The translations under genes were made by a program, and so were the position numbers. A stretch of 58,875 nucleotides of DNA from a virus, in the IMG/VR virus record IMGVR_UViG_3300044742_000342, positions 1-58,875 of that record. The stretch is one strand, 5' to 3'. Below are positions 34,429-44,156 of the stretch, in pieces (the first letter of the stretch is position 1; the number at the start of each line of letters is the position of its first letter). The notes under the pieces were generated by a model that saw nothing but the letters and a program-made list of their open reading frames with translations, was not told the DNA's origin and ran no database searches.

Positions 34429-35814
34429 TTAGTTGCTCCTATACACAGCGACCGCCATTGCCGATGTTGTGACAAGTGTCATGCCGGCGATGTTATCTAC
34501 GTAACACACACCATACCTCATGGTGTCCATCCCATGGTCGTCCTTCTTAACAGGCTCTTCCTTCACCGGCTTGCCATCTTTGTCCTTAGGATACACATAT
34601 CCGTCAAACTCATCCTCTGTCCGATCTGGGAGACCGACAGCTTTAAGTGCCGTATCTTCCTCAACAAGAGAGTCTCGACAGATAAAGAGGGTCGGTCGCA
34701 CATGCTGTTCGTGACGTAGTCGGAGATTGACTGCTTCAATTCCCGGTGTAATTGCTTTATGCGCCGGAATCGTGAAGATGCCTTGTTCGTGGAGCGTAGC
34801 ACGATCTTCAGCGTCATGATCTGATATCGTCGCTTCGTAATTCTCCCCCTCGGAGTACCGACGTATCGTTTGAGCATGATCAGCCACCAGCCTTTTGGTG
34901 AAGTAGATCTGTCGGTACAAGAACATTACGTCGTCAGGACTAATCGCCCACCACTGACATACGAATGGGTTCTTATACCCGAAGTCAATCACCCGTATCC
35001 TGCGCCAGTTGGACTCAATCCTAGGACGCGGCACCATATGGACAAAGGGGTCCCAGCTTTCATATACCATACCCTCTGATGCCGCCCAGATACCTTTACG
35101 AAGGCGGAGGTACCTCGCCCCAGAAAGTCGCTCCAGCCGCCGCATGTATGCTGAGCCATTAGGCGTCATCGTGCCGTCGCGATTGAACAACACAGGGTTA
35201 TCCTCATGCCGGGATAAGAGCCGAGTCATCTTGTCTGTATTGGCTCTAGCATTCAGCCAGTGATTTGGCGAGCCAGGATTACAGTCCAGGATGATTTGCT
35301 GGTACGGCATACGACCATTGCGCAAGCGAGTTGTTAGGCTCTCGTGATCCTCTTCAGTGAGTTCAGTAGCCTCAAAGCCAGCAATGATATCGTACTCAGT
35401 AGACATAATCTTCGAGGCCTTGTCCATACCACCAATGACAAACTCGGAGCCATTAGGGTAGCGATAGGTCTGACGGAGATTTCTTTGAGGCCCACGGAGC
35501 ATGGGAGAGCCCTCGGGAATCACCTTGTCCTCGTAGGTCCAGAGAGCGGACTCTGTCATGCTCTCACGAGTTTTGCGGACGCCAAGCACACGGAGCCTCG
35601 AGTACTTCATACAACAGAAGTTGATCTTCTCCAGGATAGCCCGTGTCTTGCCAGTACCTGCTGGGCCATCCATCAGGATTTCCTCATCACGGCAACTCCA
35701 CAATGTCCGAGCTGCTCCGTAGGCGCAGTAGGCTTTCTGCTTTACCGAATCATACTCCGGTGGAGCCACGCGCGGGCGCTTGCGAACATAAATGGGTGTG
35801 ATCTGCTGGATCAT
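34429..35814 (-). CDS. terL: Terminase large subunit
   Basis: 461 residues. MDGPAGTGKTRAILEK (about 49-64) is the Walker A of the packaging ATPase; the Walker B region is near YDIIAGFEATELTEE. RVIDFGYKNPFVCQWW supplies the first Asp of the RNase H-like nuclease and ISDHDAEDR a later acidic motif. It cuts and pumps DNA into the head through the portal encoded next. Overlaps the preceding gene by ATGA. Confidence 0.9.
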   Translation of the reverse strand: MIQQITPIYVRKRPRVAPPEYDSVKQKAYCAYGAARTLWSCRDEEILMDGPAGTGKTRAILEKINFCCMKYSRLRVLGVRKTRESMTESALWTYEDKVIPEGSPMLRGPQRNLRQTYRYPNGSEFVIGGMDKASKIMSTEYDIIAGFEATELTEEDHESLTTRLRNGRMPYQQIILDCNPGSPNHWLNARANTDKMTRLLSRHEDNPVLFNRDGTMTPNGSAYMRRLERLSGARYLRLRKGIWAASEGMVYESWDPFVHMVPRPRIESNWRRIRVIDFGYKNPFVCQWWAISPDDVMFLYRQIYFTKRLVADHAQTIRRYSEGENYEATISDHDAEDRATLHEQGIFTIPAHKAITPGIEAVNLRLRHEQHVRPTLFICRDSLVEEDTALKAVGLPDRTEDEFDGYVYPKDKDGKPVKEEPVKKDDHGMDTMRYGVCYVDNIAGMTLVTTSAMAVAVYRSN

Positions 35815-36176
35815 GGGGTCTGAGGATCATTGTCGGCAGTAGGCATGCCGATATAGAGCTTGATGTTGTTGCCTTCGGCGTCGGCGATCCTGGAGGGCAC
35901 TTTGCCCTCTTCGCGGTCGATGAATTCCTTGGAGTGGATGAAACTGCCTCGCTCCATGAACTGAGCGTAAGCATTAGCGGCATCTTCCAGCCGCGTATTG
36001 TACGTTCCGTCAGGCATCCGAGAAGGCTCCATCAGGATCTCACGAACATAGTTCATGAACGTCTTGCGACTGCGCCGCGCCACTTTCTGGGGAAGAGGCT
36101 GCTCGCCCACCTGAATGGACGCAATTGTGGTAGGCTGAGCCCGCTTGACACGAACTAGAATTGTTCGATTGCTCAT
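35811..36176 (-). CDS. Candidate terminase small subunit
   Basis: 121 residues, basic N-terminus (KVARRSRKTFMNYVREILME), helical, placed directly before and overlapping terL, the usual place of terS. No helix-turn-helix is obvious, so this rests on context. The coding sequence contains one exact copy of the recurrent CCCCAGAAAGTGG word. Confidence 0.45.
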   Translation of the reverse strand: MSNRTILVRVKRAQPTTIASIQVGEQPLPQKVARRSRKTFMNYVREILMEPSRMPDGTYNTRLEDAANAYAQFMERGSFIHSKEFIDREEGKVPSRIADAEGNNIKLYIGMPTADNDPQTP

Positions 36177-36901
36177 ACATCCTCCGTAATAACAGAGGCT
36201 GCGCCCACAACTAGATTTCCCCCAGAAGTTGCGTCGGCCACAGCCGGAAGGATTCGAACTCCAGCCCGGTACAGTCCCATTTCATCGTAGGTATTCTTCA
36301 GTAGCTTGCTGATTTTGTTGCCGGTGCGATCCTGGTCGGTCCAACCGCGTACATCGTACAAATCAGCGTAGGCAATGATCATTGCCCAGCGTTTCACCCT
36401 CGGCGGAACAACTCCTGCATTGGGTACAAAGCTGAGGGGGATGGAGTACATGCTGCCTCTGAACGACTCCTGAATTTCGCCGTATGCGTAGTCGAAGGCG
36501 TCTTGAACTGCATTCATGTCTGGGTTGGCATTCACATTCTGCTTGTTGGATGCTATGGCAATGTTCTTCAAACCCCATCGCCGAACAAACTCGTCCCAGG
36601 TGAAGTAGATTGACAATGGGATCGCCAGGACTCCGGTGACATTGAATTCACGACTCTGTGTCACCCCTAAGAAAGTCCAGCGGATCCAGTAGGTGTACGC
36701 AAGGGACGACACTGGTTCAACCAGTCCATACTGGTAAATTCCAGGACCGAGGTTAGGTAAAGGAGTACCAGCTGGTACCAGTACTTGATCAGTATCATTT
36801 CGCTTAATGCCAAATGTGTTGACTGGATCAGCGAACACGACTAAGTCGGCATTGATCATCCCGTCGTCATCTGTCTCATGTGTGAAGATAATATCGATCA
36901 T
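36173..36901 (-). CDS. Mu gp36-like (DUF1320) head-tail connector with N-terminal extension
   Basis: 242 residues. The C-terminal half (WDEFVRRWG; VQDAFDYAYGEIQESFRG; VKRWAMIIAYADLYDV) matches the helical fold of Mu gp36-like connectors. The N-terminal 100 residues are a beta domain not usually present. It is separated from the neck genes and read before the terminase, an unusual place. Overlaps the next and previous genes by a few bases. Confidence 0.55.
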   Translation of the reverse strand: MIDIIFTHETDDDGMINADLVVFADPVNTFGIKRNDTDQVLVPAGTPLPNLGPGIYQYGLVEPVSSLAYTYWIRWTFLGVTQSREFNVTGVLAIPLSIYFTWDEFVRRWGLKNIAIASNKQNVNANPDMNAVQDAFDYAYGEIQESFRGSMYSIPLSFVPNAGVVPPRVKRWAMIIAYADLYDVRGWTDQDRTGNKISKLLKNTYDEMGLYRAGVRILPAVADATSGGNLVVGAASVITEDV

Positions 36902-39510
36902 TAGTTAGTTACCCTCACGATCTGGGTTAGATTTCCGCGATCAGTAATAACATTGGTAATTCCCACGTCATTCTTGGATCCTACCCCTGCGCCTTTGACC
37001 GTGATGATTGTTCCGGAGAACACGCCATCGATTGTGATATCGGTTAGCTCCATAGAATAACGTCGAGTTCCGCCAGGCGGAATATATGTGACTGACCCAG
37101 TGAATGTCGCTGGTCCTGTCAGGAGGGAAGCTGACGCGATGAACTGTGGAGTGACTGTAACAACCGATCCGGCAAGCGTTGCGGTTCCCACAACGAAGTC
37201 GCCGAATGCATCGTAGATTGGAGCTGTGAATGTTACCGAGCCGCTGATCTGAACCGCTGAGCCGAGCACATTGACAGAGCCGAGAAACACGCCTGACGCA
37301 AAGATGGCTGATCCTGCAAGCTCAACAATACCGGCAGTTAATGAGCCTGACGCTGTGTAAGTAGGTGCCGTGAAGGCACTGCTTCCAGAGAGTGCCGTGG
37401 CAGCAACGACTAGAGTTCCTACTCCGGTATAGGTAGGTAACGTGAACGAGGCGCTGATAGATGTCGTGGATGCGGCAACAATTAGATTTCCGGAAGCCGC
37501 AAATTCAGGACCTCCAAATGACACCAACCCAGCCAAGCCTGCTGTACCCACCACAAGACTGGCCGACCCTGTATACACGGGCGCTGTAAATGACGCCGAC
37601 CCAGTCAGCTGAGAAACTGGTGCAACAATAGCGGCCTCTGCCACATTGAAGGCCGAGAATGTAGCATTTCCAGAGTAAGTTGCAGCGGCGATTGTCATCG
37701 CCCCTGAAGCCGTATAAACAGGTGATGTGAAAGTAGCAGAACCAGCAAGAACCGTAACCGGCGAGATCAGTGAGGCTGTTCCCGTGTAGCTAGGTGCCGT
37801 AAAGACCGCAGAACCTGATAATGCAACAGGAGACGCCACCAGGCTACCAGAGGCTGTAAACGCGTCGAAAAATGTTCCTGTCACGGTAGTCGTAACCGGT
37901 CCGACCACGAGGGCAGCTGACCCCGTGTATATTGGGGCAGTAAAGGCGGCTGAAGAAGCAAGAACTGTCGGCGATATTAACAAAGCTGCTGACGCTGTGT
38001 AGGTTGGTACAGTGAAGATTGCCGTACCAGCAAGCGATGTCGTACCGGCGAGTAGAGCACCTGAAGCTGTGTAGATCGGCGAAGTAAATACTGCGGTTGA
38101 CGCGGAAGTTGTCGGTGCGATTAACAGACTTGCTGTGCCGGAATAGATCGGAGCCGTGAATGTCGCTGTGGAAGCGGACGTTGCCGGCGCGATCGACAGA
38201 GCGGCCGTCGCGGAATACACCGGCGCGGTGAACGTGGCGGTGCCTGCTGATGTGGCAGGCGCAACCGCAAGTGCTCCACTGGCCGTATAGATCGGCGCGG
38301 TGAATGTTGCTGTCGATTCTGATGTGGCCGGTGCGGCAGCCAGCGCTGCGCTGGCCGTGTAGGTCGGCGCGGTGAACGTCGCGGTGCCGCTGAAGGTTGT
38401 CGGCGCCACCGAAAGCGCGGCCGATGCGACAGTGACGTCCTGGAGTGCGAAGATTCCCCACTCGCCCAGCGTGAATGTTCCCCACTCCGCCAGGGTGAAC
38501 ATCGCCCAGTTCAGCTGCGTGACCAGCTCAGCCGTTCCCGCTGCGGTCGCCGGTCCGATCGATACCGCGATGGCTCCGCTGTAGACCGGCGCGGTGAATG
38601 TCGCTGTCGATTCTGATGTGGCCGGTGCGGCAGCGAGTGCTCCGCTGGCGGTATAGACCGGGGCGGTGAAGGTGCCGGTGAGCGATGACGTGGCCGGTGC
38701 TGCTGATACTGCGCCGGTGGCGCTGTAGGTCGGCACGGTGAACGTTGCCGTAACCGACGTTGTCGCAGGTCCTGTCGAGCTGGCGATCGAGCCGGTGAAC
38801 GGCACCACGCCCTGCACCACCCACTTGCACGCGCCGGTTTCCGCGGCTGAGATCGTCCCGGTCATGCGCAGGGTGGCCGTCGCTCCGGTGGTGACCAACC
38901 GGTGGCCCAGGTCACCGGACATATCATCGCCGGTGGTCGAGCTGAAATGCGTCGCCGGGGATTCGACGTAGTTGCCGTTCCAGGTGATGGCGCCCGCTGA
39001 ATCGTCAATGCCCGACGTCGGCCGGGTCATGGTGGCCGAGTCGTCGCGAATGCCGATGAGCCCGATCACCACACCACCCGAAGGGACTGCAACCGTGCTG
39101 CTGGCCGAGACAGTCTGGCTGCTGGTGGTCCAGTTGGTCATCGCGGCGGTGACCGTCAGCGGCGTGGTCCAGTTGTCGCTCGCCGCCTTCTGCCAGAGCA
39201 TGATGACGGCGTGGCCTTCAGTAGGATTCGCTGACCAATCGATCGTCGGCGCAGTATCCCCCGATTGCCAGTCCCGATACCAGGCCATCACCTTGACCGA
39301 GCCCGTGCCGTTGCCGGTGGCCACGGCGCCGTCGGTGAACTCCGTTCCGATGGGGATCCAGTCGCTGGGGTCGAGGACGGTGACGGAGAAGGTCTTCCAG
39401 GTGGCGAACAGGAACATACGGTCACCGGCAGCCGGTGAGCCGGGAATGGCGACCGTCCCGTCTACGACAAGTCGCGCCCAGGTCCCTGCGGTTTTGAGGC
39501 TGATGGCCAT
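36901..39510 (-). CDS. Giant repeat protein, probable fibre or adhesin
   Basis: 869 residues. The N-terminal 230 residues form a lectin-like beta unit (MAISLKTAGTWARLVVDG). The rest is about 25 tandem units of 23-27 residues built on ATFTAPxYTASGALxxAP. Near 330 a short WxxFTLxEWGxF duplication interrupts the array. Repeats in the first-translated half are near-identical and GC-rich; those near the C-terminus are diverged and AT-richer. Beta-repeat stalks of this sort present receptor-binding domains. No enzyme motif. Confidence 0.6.
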   Translation of the reverse strand: MAISLKTAGTWARLVVDGTVAIPGSPAAGDRMFLFATWKTFSVTVLDPSDWIPIGTEFTDGAVATGNGTGSVKVMAWYRDWQSGDTAPTIDWSANPTEGHAVIMLWQKAASDNWTTPLTVTAAMTNWTTSSQTVSASSTVAVPSGGVVIGLIGIRDDSATMTRPTSGIDDSAGAITWNGNYVESPATHFSSTTGDDMSGDLGHRLVTTGATATLRMTGTISAAETGACKWVVQGVVPFTGSIASSTGPATTSVTATFTVPTYSATGAVSAAPATSSLTGTFTAPVYTASGALAAAPATSESTATFTAPVYSGAIAVSIGPATAAGTAELVTQLNWAMFTLAEWGTFTLGEWGIFALQDVTVASAALSVAPTTFSGTATFTAPTYTASAALAAAPATSESTATFTAPIYTASGALAVAPATSAGTATFTAPVYSATAALSIAPATSASTATFTAPIYSGTASLLIAPTTSASTAVFTSPIYTASGALLAGTTSLAGTAIFTVPTYTASAALLISPTVLASSAAFTAPIYTGSAALVVGPVTTTVTGTFFDAFTASGSLVASPVALSGSAVFTAPSYTGTASLISPVTVLAGSATFTSPVYTASGAMTIAAATYSGNATFSAFNVAEAAIVAPVSQLTGSASFTAPVYTGSASLVVGTAGLAGLVSFGGPEFAASGNLIVAASTTSISASFTLPTYTGVGTLVVAATALSGSSAFTAPTYTASGSLTAGIVELAGSAIFASGVFLGSVNVLGSAVQISGSVTFTAPIYDAFGDFVVGTATLAGSVVTVTPQFIASASLLTGPATFTGSVTYIPPGGTRRYSMELTDITIDGVFSGTIITVKGAGVGSKNDVGITNVITDRGNLTQIVRVTN

Positions 39511-39517
39511 TTAATGC

Positions 39518-40864
39518 TCAGAGATTCAGAGACTGCCACACCCGGTCCCACTTACTGTCCCCGCCGTGATATTTGAAGCTGATGTAGTCGGTTTTGGCAG
39601 CCGTTGTAGTGAGCGTCGGTGTAACTCCAGCGTTGAAGCGGAACGCGCTACCCCAGGTGATCAGTCGAGTGCCCGTTCCATCCTGGCGAATCCGGTAGGT
39701 GATGACCTTGCCGTCCACGGGGTTGGTGGGATTGTCCATGGTGCGATCGCCGCCCAGCGTGACCGTGAAGGTGCTGGCCAAGGCTGCATTGGTGGCGATG
39801 TTGGCACCGTCGGTCAGAGCGAAGACATCAGGCCAGGTGGTCTCCAGGGGCGACCGCTTCCAGGTGTTGGTGGCGGTGCAGACGTAGATGTAACTGGTGT
39901 CCCAGCAGATTTCCCCCCCTGTACCCGATGCACCAGCCGACGCGGGCGTTTTGCTGTTGACGATCTGGATGGTGTTATTCGCGATCAGCTTAAACGTGTC
40001 CGTTCCAGACACCACGAGCGTGTGCGCACTGGCGTCAAACACCAGCGCCTTGTACGCCGATCCGCCGCGATCGTAGGAGAGGAACTGATTCGCATTGGCT
40101 CCGGCGTTGTAGAACAGCTCAAGTCCGACTCCGGTGGCGAACGTACCGCTCCCGCCGCTGAACCGCACACCGTCCTTGATGTCCACTCCGCCCGCCGCCT
40201 GAATGTCGATCTTGACCGTACCCGAGCGCGAGAACTGCGTTGAGAGTGCGTCGAACGCCAGTGCCAGGTAAGCCGAGCCCGTCCGGTTGTAGCTCAGGAG
40301 TGTCGTGGTGGAAGCACCGGCGTTGTAGAACAGCTCGCCCCCGGAACCGGTGACTCCGGTGGAGGTCCCGCGCACGGTGACGCCCGCACCGGAAACAATG
40401 TCCGACGCGGAAGTAAGCAAACCGGTACTGCTCAGTGTCAGCACTGTCGCGTAGGCACCAACGCCCACGGAGTATCTAAATAGCAGATTCCCGGTCGGTG
40501 CCGCAGCCCCCTGATCGGGAAGCACCTCGGCGATGAAATTGACGGCCTGAGCAGCGGCGGTGGCGTCGGTTTTCCATCCGCTGCCTCTCCAGCGAAGTCG
40601 TGGGCTGATCTGTTGTGCACCCGCAGCAGCAACACCGGAAGTTGATAGGGCGAGTCCGTCGGTGCTGGAAGTCCCAAAACCAGCCGATGGAATCACGAAG
40701 ATCTGACGAGGCGTCAGGACTAGCTGGGCGAATGCTTCATCCACGTCGGCCTCACCGCTGATTCCGCAAACGAAATCAGCCAGCTTGGTGAAGTCGGCAT
40801 CGAGGCCAACTCCACCGGCACCGGTGGGCGTACCATGAATTGTCAGACCCTTGTAGGTTGCCAT
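39518..40864 (-). CDS. Tail fibre protein
   Basis: 448 residues. The C-terminal 75 residues (GDRTMDNPTNPVDGKVITYR; GTGTRLITWGSAFRFNAGV; DYISFKYHGGDSKWDRV) match a C-terminal module common on phage fibres. The middle has at least three repeats of the form ELFYNAGA...LSYDRGGSAYKALVFDA. No good Shine-Dalgarno is present before ATG 40864. High GC like the other fibre genes. Confidence 0.75.
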   Translation of the reverse strand: MATYKGLTIHGTPTGAGGVGLDADFTKLADFVCGISGEADVDEAFAQLVLTPRQIFVIPSAGFGTSSTDGLALSTSGVAAAGAQQISPRLRWRGSGWKTDATAAAQAVNFIAEVLPDQGAAAPTGNLLFRYSVGVGAYATVLTLSSTGLLTSASDIVSGAGVTVRGTSTGVTGSGGELFYNAGASTTTLLSYNRTGSAYLALAFDALSTQFSRSGTVKIDIQAAGGVDIKDGVRFSGGSGTFATGVGLELFYNAGANANQFLSYDRGGSAYKALVFDASAHTLVVSGTDTFKLIANNTIQIVNSKTPASAGASGTGGEICWDTSYIYVCTATNTWKRSPLETTWPDVFALTDGANIATNAALASTFTVTLGGDRTMDNPTNPVDGKVITYRIRQDGTGTRLITWGSAFRFNAGVTPTLTTTAAKTDYISFKYHGGDSKWDRVWQSLNL

Positions 40865-40876
40865 GGGAGAGGGGTC

Positions 40877-41296
40877 CTAGAGCTTGTCAGCAGTGATGGG
40901 CTCGCGGTCCAACGCCAGCTCCTTCACGTGCCAGAGCAGGTGGAAGGCGCAGTTGCGTAAGGAGATATCGGTGATCGCCTCGAATATCGTAGCGAACGTC
41001 TCGATTTCGTCATCCCAGGGGATGTACTCGTCCAGCGCCTTGGCGATCGGCGCGTCGAGTGGAATCATCATTGGAGCCGGACGAGTCCTTCCTTCTTTGT
41101 CGGTGATCTCACCCACCGGATGAGGCTCACCAACACCAGTGGAGTCGGGCTGTGTCCACCACCCTTCTGCGCACTTATAGCAGGTGTCCAGCGCTGACCG
41201 AAGCCTTGATTCTGGATCCACTTTTCCGATCAGGACCTTATAGTTCTTCAGCTTCTCGTTGGTCAGAGGGGGTGCAAATGATCCACCAATTCTCAT
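40877..41296 (-). CDS. Fibre-cluster protein of unknown function
   Basis: 139 residues, AGGAGAAACC upstream. Helical C-terminal half with FAHL-like LRNCAFHLLWHVKELAL; the N-terminal half has CYKCAEGWW. It may be a fibre-assembly chaperone since it stands next to the fibre gene, but no motif supports this. Confidence 0.5.
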   Translation of the reverse strand: MRIGGSFAPPLTNEKLKNYKVLIGKVDPESRLRSALDTCYKCAEGWWTQPDSTGVGEPHPVGEITDKEGRTRPAPMMIPLDAPIAKALDEYIPWDDEIETFATIFEAITDISLRNCAFHLLWHVKELALDREPITADKL

Positions 41297-41333
41297 GGTT
41301 TCTCCTAAAAAGGTTGGCAGGACAAATCAGCGG

Positions 41334-41756
41334 CTAGCTGATTGGTACCGTAACAGTCATCGCGCTAATGGCAATAGTTCCACCAGCCACAATCACGTTA
41401 TTGTTGAAGACGAGGTCGGTGCTGGCAGTACCGGAGTTGCCCTGGCATAGAGCAGCTGTGTCACCCCCAGCTCCAGTATAGATGCGAAAATAGCCAGCGG
41501 TCCCTGAGGCGTCGGCGTTGGTGTCGCTGCCGATGGCGTTGGCGGTTGCCACGCCCGTGGCCGCTGAACCAAAAGCGGGATTGGCAAACAAATTGGTACC
41601 GAGCAGGGTACCGCTGCTGGCATCATTGACATTGGTCGGCTGAGTGCCAGTCCGATGCTCAAGCCGCCCTGGAGGAGTACCACCATCGACTGCGTCCACA
41701 ATGCCGTCACAAGCACCATTACGCATTGTAGTACCAAGTTTGAAGAGCAACGCCAT
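41334..41756 (-). CDS. Small beta-rich structural protein
   Basis: 140 residues, CTAGGAG upstream. MALLFKLGTTMRNGACDGIV at the start and GYFRIYTGAGGDTAALCQG in the middle resemble a family of small proteins found in phage fibre clusters. Thr/Ala/Gly-rich with strands. Function unknown. Confidence 0.55.
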   Translation of the reverse strand: MALLFKLGTTMRNGACDGIVDAVDGGTPPGRLEHRTGTQPTNVNDASSGTLLGTNLFANPAFGSAATGVATANAIGSDTNADASGTAGYFRIYTGAGGDTAALCQGNSGTASTDLVFNNNVIVAGGTIAISAMTVTVPIS

Positions 41757-41786
41757 ATATGACTCCTAGTTTGAGGAAGGGGGAGG

Positions 41787-41800
41787 CCACTTTCTGGAGA
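41787..41800 (-). repeat. Recurrent word TCTCCAGAAAGTGG, intergenic copy
   Basis: Minus-strand GCCTCTTCTCCAGAAAGTGGC in the 71-bp gap between the beta-helix gene and the 140-residue gene. Twenty of twenty-one bases agree with the copy inside the candidate terS gene at 36080. Confidence 0.6.
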
Positions 41801-41827
41801 AGAGGCTCTAGATCCAATTAGTTCTTA

Positions 41828-43513
41828 TTATTGAAGTGCTGCCTTTGCTGCCGCAACCTTCGCGGTCAGGTCCCTGACCTGCACTTCCAGCTGCATGATC
41901 TTCGCGTCCTTGACTCCGCCCGCCTGCTGAGCCGCCACTAAGTCGGCCTGAGCCTTGGCAAGCTGCACCTTAAGCGAGGCTATATCATCGGTGGGGGGCG
42001 GCACAGTCTTGATCTTTAGATCATTCTCCGGCGCTGTCGTATTCGGATCGCCCGCCACGCGGACTCTGACTGATCCCGTAGCCCCGCCCGTTGATGCAAT
42101 CGCTACGTTGTATTCCCACCCCGGATGCCCGCCAATCAGCACCACCGACTTGTCCGGCGTCTGGCCGATGAGCTTGACCGGATCGGCACCGCTCGAGGTC
42201 TTGGCCGAGATTGCGTAGGGTCCGGCGCTGGCCGTTGACCAGACCAGCGCCAGCGAGCCGTCCGCGTTGGGGGTTGCCGCCACGGTGATGATCTGAACGG
42301 GGGGCTGTTGACCTGTTCGCGGCACTGGTCGCGGGCGGTTGATGTCCCACGTCAAGGCGACGTTCGGGCCGTTGTTCTGGATGTCCGAATGCGCTCCGAC
42401 GCGGGTATTGTTCCCAGGCAGCGGCATGTTGACGATCCGGTTATTCTTGACCTCGCCGCTGGCCCGCGTTCCGTTGATCGGGATCGATAGATTACCGGCG
42501 CCGTCGGGCGAGACGTTCGGGCCGTTGCCGATTATGTAGTTGTCGATGATCTTCTGACGACACCCGCCGCCCTCGCAAGCGACGCGCATCGTTCCGATGT
42601 TCACGCCAGCGGGCAGGCGGCAGTCGATGAAGTTCCGCTGAATGATTTCGTCAACGGATCGCGCGCTTACAATGCTGTAAGCCCAGTTGTCGCCGTTGGC
42701 CTGCGGGTCATTTCCGAACGGGCTGGACTGTTCAAAATAGTTGTCCTCGATCTTGCAGGCTACGTCGCCGTCCTGCTTCTCAATCGCCATGCCGCGAACG
42801 GCTTTGAAGTGGTTGTGATGAATCCAAAGGTCACGCGCCCAGAGCTTCGCGGTGTTGTCGCCGCCTTCAGGGAACGTCGCCTGCTGATCCGCCCCTTCGC
42901 CGAAAATCTTGATGCATCGGCCCCACGATGCTGGCTTGGCCGGGTTGACCGTGTTGAAAAACTGGTTGTACGCAATCTCGACATTTCGGTAGGGCTGTGC
43001 CCCAACGTCGCGCCCGTAAAAGTAAATCCCCGCCCATGGTTCGATGGGGTCGAACACGTTATCGGTGATCTTGCAATCGACGAACCCGCCGCTGCTGTTG
43101 GAACCGATGACCGCCCATTGGCCGACGCCGAATGGCGTACCCGGTTGATTCCGCCCCATGAAGCGATTGCCGACGATCCGCCAGCCGGTCGGATGGAAGT
43201 TATCGAAGCTGCCGACAAGCAACCCCTCGCAGGTGATCCCGGTTATCGTGACGTTGTTCCCGCCCGGCTTCGCGAGGAATGCGTAGGCGTTGTCGCTGGA
43301 CCGGAAGTAACCCGTGATGGTCAACGGCTTGTTGATCGGCACGTTCGTACAGAACGGCACGAGCAATCCGACCTTAACGCCGTTGATCGTATCGCCGGGC
43401 TGCGCGGACTGGACGGCGGCGGCGACGGAATCGCCGGGGTTGACATTGATCGTCGCCGAGCGAGCCTCGCCGGTGATAACCACTATGATCAGTGCGAAGA
43501 GTAGTTTGGTCAT
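41828..43513 (-). CDS. Secreted right-handed beta-helix protein (pectate-lyase-like)
   Basis: 561 residues. A signal peptide is apparent (LLFALIIVVITGEARSA) with cleavage near residue 20. It is followed by VNPGDSVAAAVQSAQPGDTI, the opening of many beta-helix polysaccharide-binding proteins, and by many N-x-F/I turns (NQFFNTV; DNYFEQS). The last 45 residues are coiled coil. A signal peptide is not expected on a tail spike, so either it is exported as a depolymerase or the helix is a membrane anchor. Sits between fibre and membrane-protein genes. Confidence 0.65.
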   Translation of the reverse strand: MTKLLFALIIVVITGEARSATINVNPGDSVAAAVQSAQPGDTINGVKVGLLVPFCTNVPINKPLTITGYFRSSDNAYAFLAKPGGNNVTITGITCEGLLVGSFDNFHPTGWRIVGNRFMGRNQPGTPFGVGQWAVIGSNSSGGFVDCKITDNVFDPIEPWAGIYFYGRDVGAQPYRNVEIAYNQFFNTVNPAKPASWGRCIKIFGEGADQQATFPEGGDNTAKLWARDLWIHHNHFKAVRGMAIEKQDGDVACKIEDNYFEQSSPFGNDPQANGDNWAYSIVSARSVDEIIQRNFIDCRLPAGVNIGTMRVACEGGGCRQKIIDNYIIGNGPNVSPDGAGNLSIPINGTRASGEVKNNRIVNMPLPGNNTRVGAHSDIQNNGPNVALTWDINRPRPVPRTGQQPPVQIITVAATPNADGSLALVWSTASAGPYAISAKTSSGADPVKLIGQTPDKSVVLIGGHPGWEYNVAIASTGGATGSVRVRVAGDPNTTAPENDLKIKTVPPPTDDIASLKVQLAKAQADLVAAQQAGGVKDAKIMQLEVQVRDLTAKVAAAKAALQ

Positions 43514-43893
43514 TTGGTCTCCATTGATGAGCCGTTCTCCATCGGTGCCGACTTCCGCGCAGGCAACCCCGTCGCCAGCGTCGCAGCCACGAGCCGCGCC
43601 CGGAGCGTCTGCAATTCCGCGTCCTCAACCTGCTTTACGGTCGTCGGCGAGTTGTGCTCGGGAACTACCGCAGCGATTGCGGGAACCAGCGGCACGTCAG
43701 GGTTTACGCTCGTCATTTTCGCTACCGTCTCAACCGCCGCCACCGCCTCGTGCGAAATCTCCCGAAACGATTGGGCGCGCGAGCGCTCGCGGGCGGCAAG
43801 GTTTGATTTGATGACCGCGATGTATCCGGCGACCATCGCGGCAATCACACCAGGAGCACCGGCGATCAATGCAATGTAAAGTGCGTCGTGCAT
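43510..43893 (-). CDS. Single-pass membrane protein (lysis cluster)
   Basis: 127 residues. ALYIALIAGAPGVIAAMVAG near the N-terminus is one transmembrane helix, followed by a helical cytoplasmic part rich in Ala/Arg/Glu and a Pro-containing tail. Start overlaps none; AGGAT upstream. Layout fits an i-spanin or pinholin-like protein, next to a two-helix holin candidate. Confidence 0.5.
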   Translation of the reverse strand: MHDALYIALIAGAPGVIAAMVAGYIAVIKSNLAARERSRAQSFREISHEAVAAVETVAKMTSVNPDVPLVPAIAAVVPEHNSPTTVKQVEDAELQTLRARLVAATLATGLPARKSAPMENGSSMETK

Positions 43894-43924
43894 TTATGTA
43901 ATCCTATAGGATTCGGCGTCACCA

Positions 43925-44113
43925 TTATACAAGGGGTTTGTTGTCCCCTCCCCAGTACTTAACTGCACCGAACAATCCACCGAGTATGGCAACAGCCACA
44001 AAGCACTTGTACATGATTCTTGGAGCCTCCATGTACTCGATCACCCATAGGAGTGCCATAACCAGAACCACATACATAGCTAGGTACAACATAAATAAAA
44101 AGGCAGTTTTCAT
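43925..44113 (-). CDS. Holin-like small membrane protein
   Basis: 62 residues with two hydrophobic helices (LFMLYLAMYVVLVMALLWVI and KCFVAVAILGGLFGAVKYWG), a charged N-terminus and a short charged tail; class II holin size and layout. GGAG is well placed before ATG. Neighbours are a one-helix protein and a lipoprotein, as in lysis cassettes. Confidence 0.6.
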   Translation of the reverse strand: MKTAFLFMLYLAMYVVLVMALLWVIEYMEAPRIMYKCFVAVAILGGLFGAVKYWGGDNKPLV

Positions 44114-44142
44114 GTCAACTCCAAGTTAGATCGTTAGGGACG

Positions 44143-44156
44143 CCACTTTCTGGAGA
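44143..44156 (-). repeat. Recurrent word TCTCCAGAAAGTGG, intergenic copy
   Basis: Minus-strand CATCTCCAGAAAGTGGCG in the 53-bp gap between the lipoprotein stop and the holin-like start, well upstream of the holin ribosome site. Confidence 0.6.
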
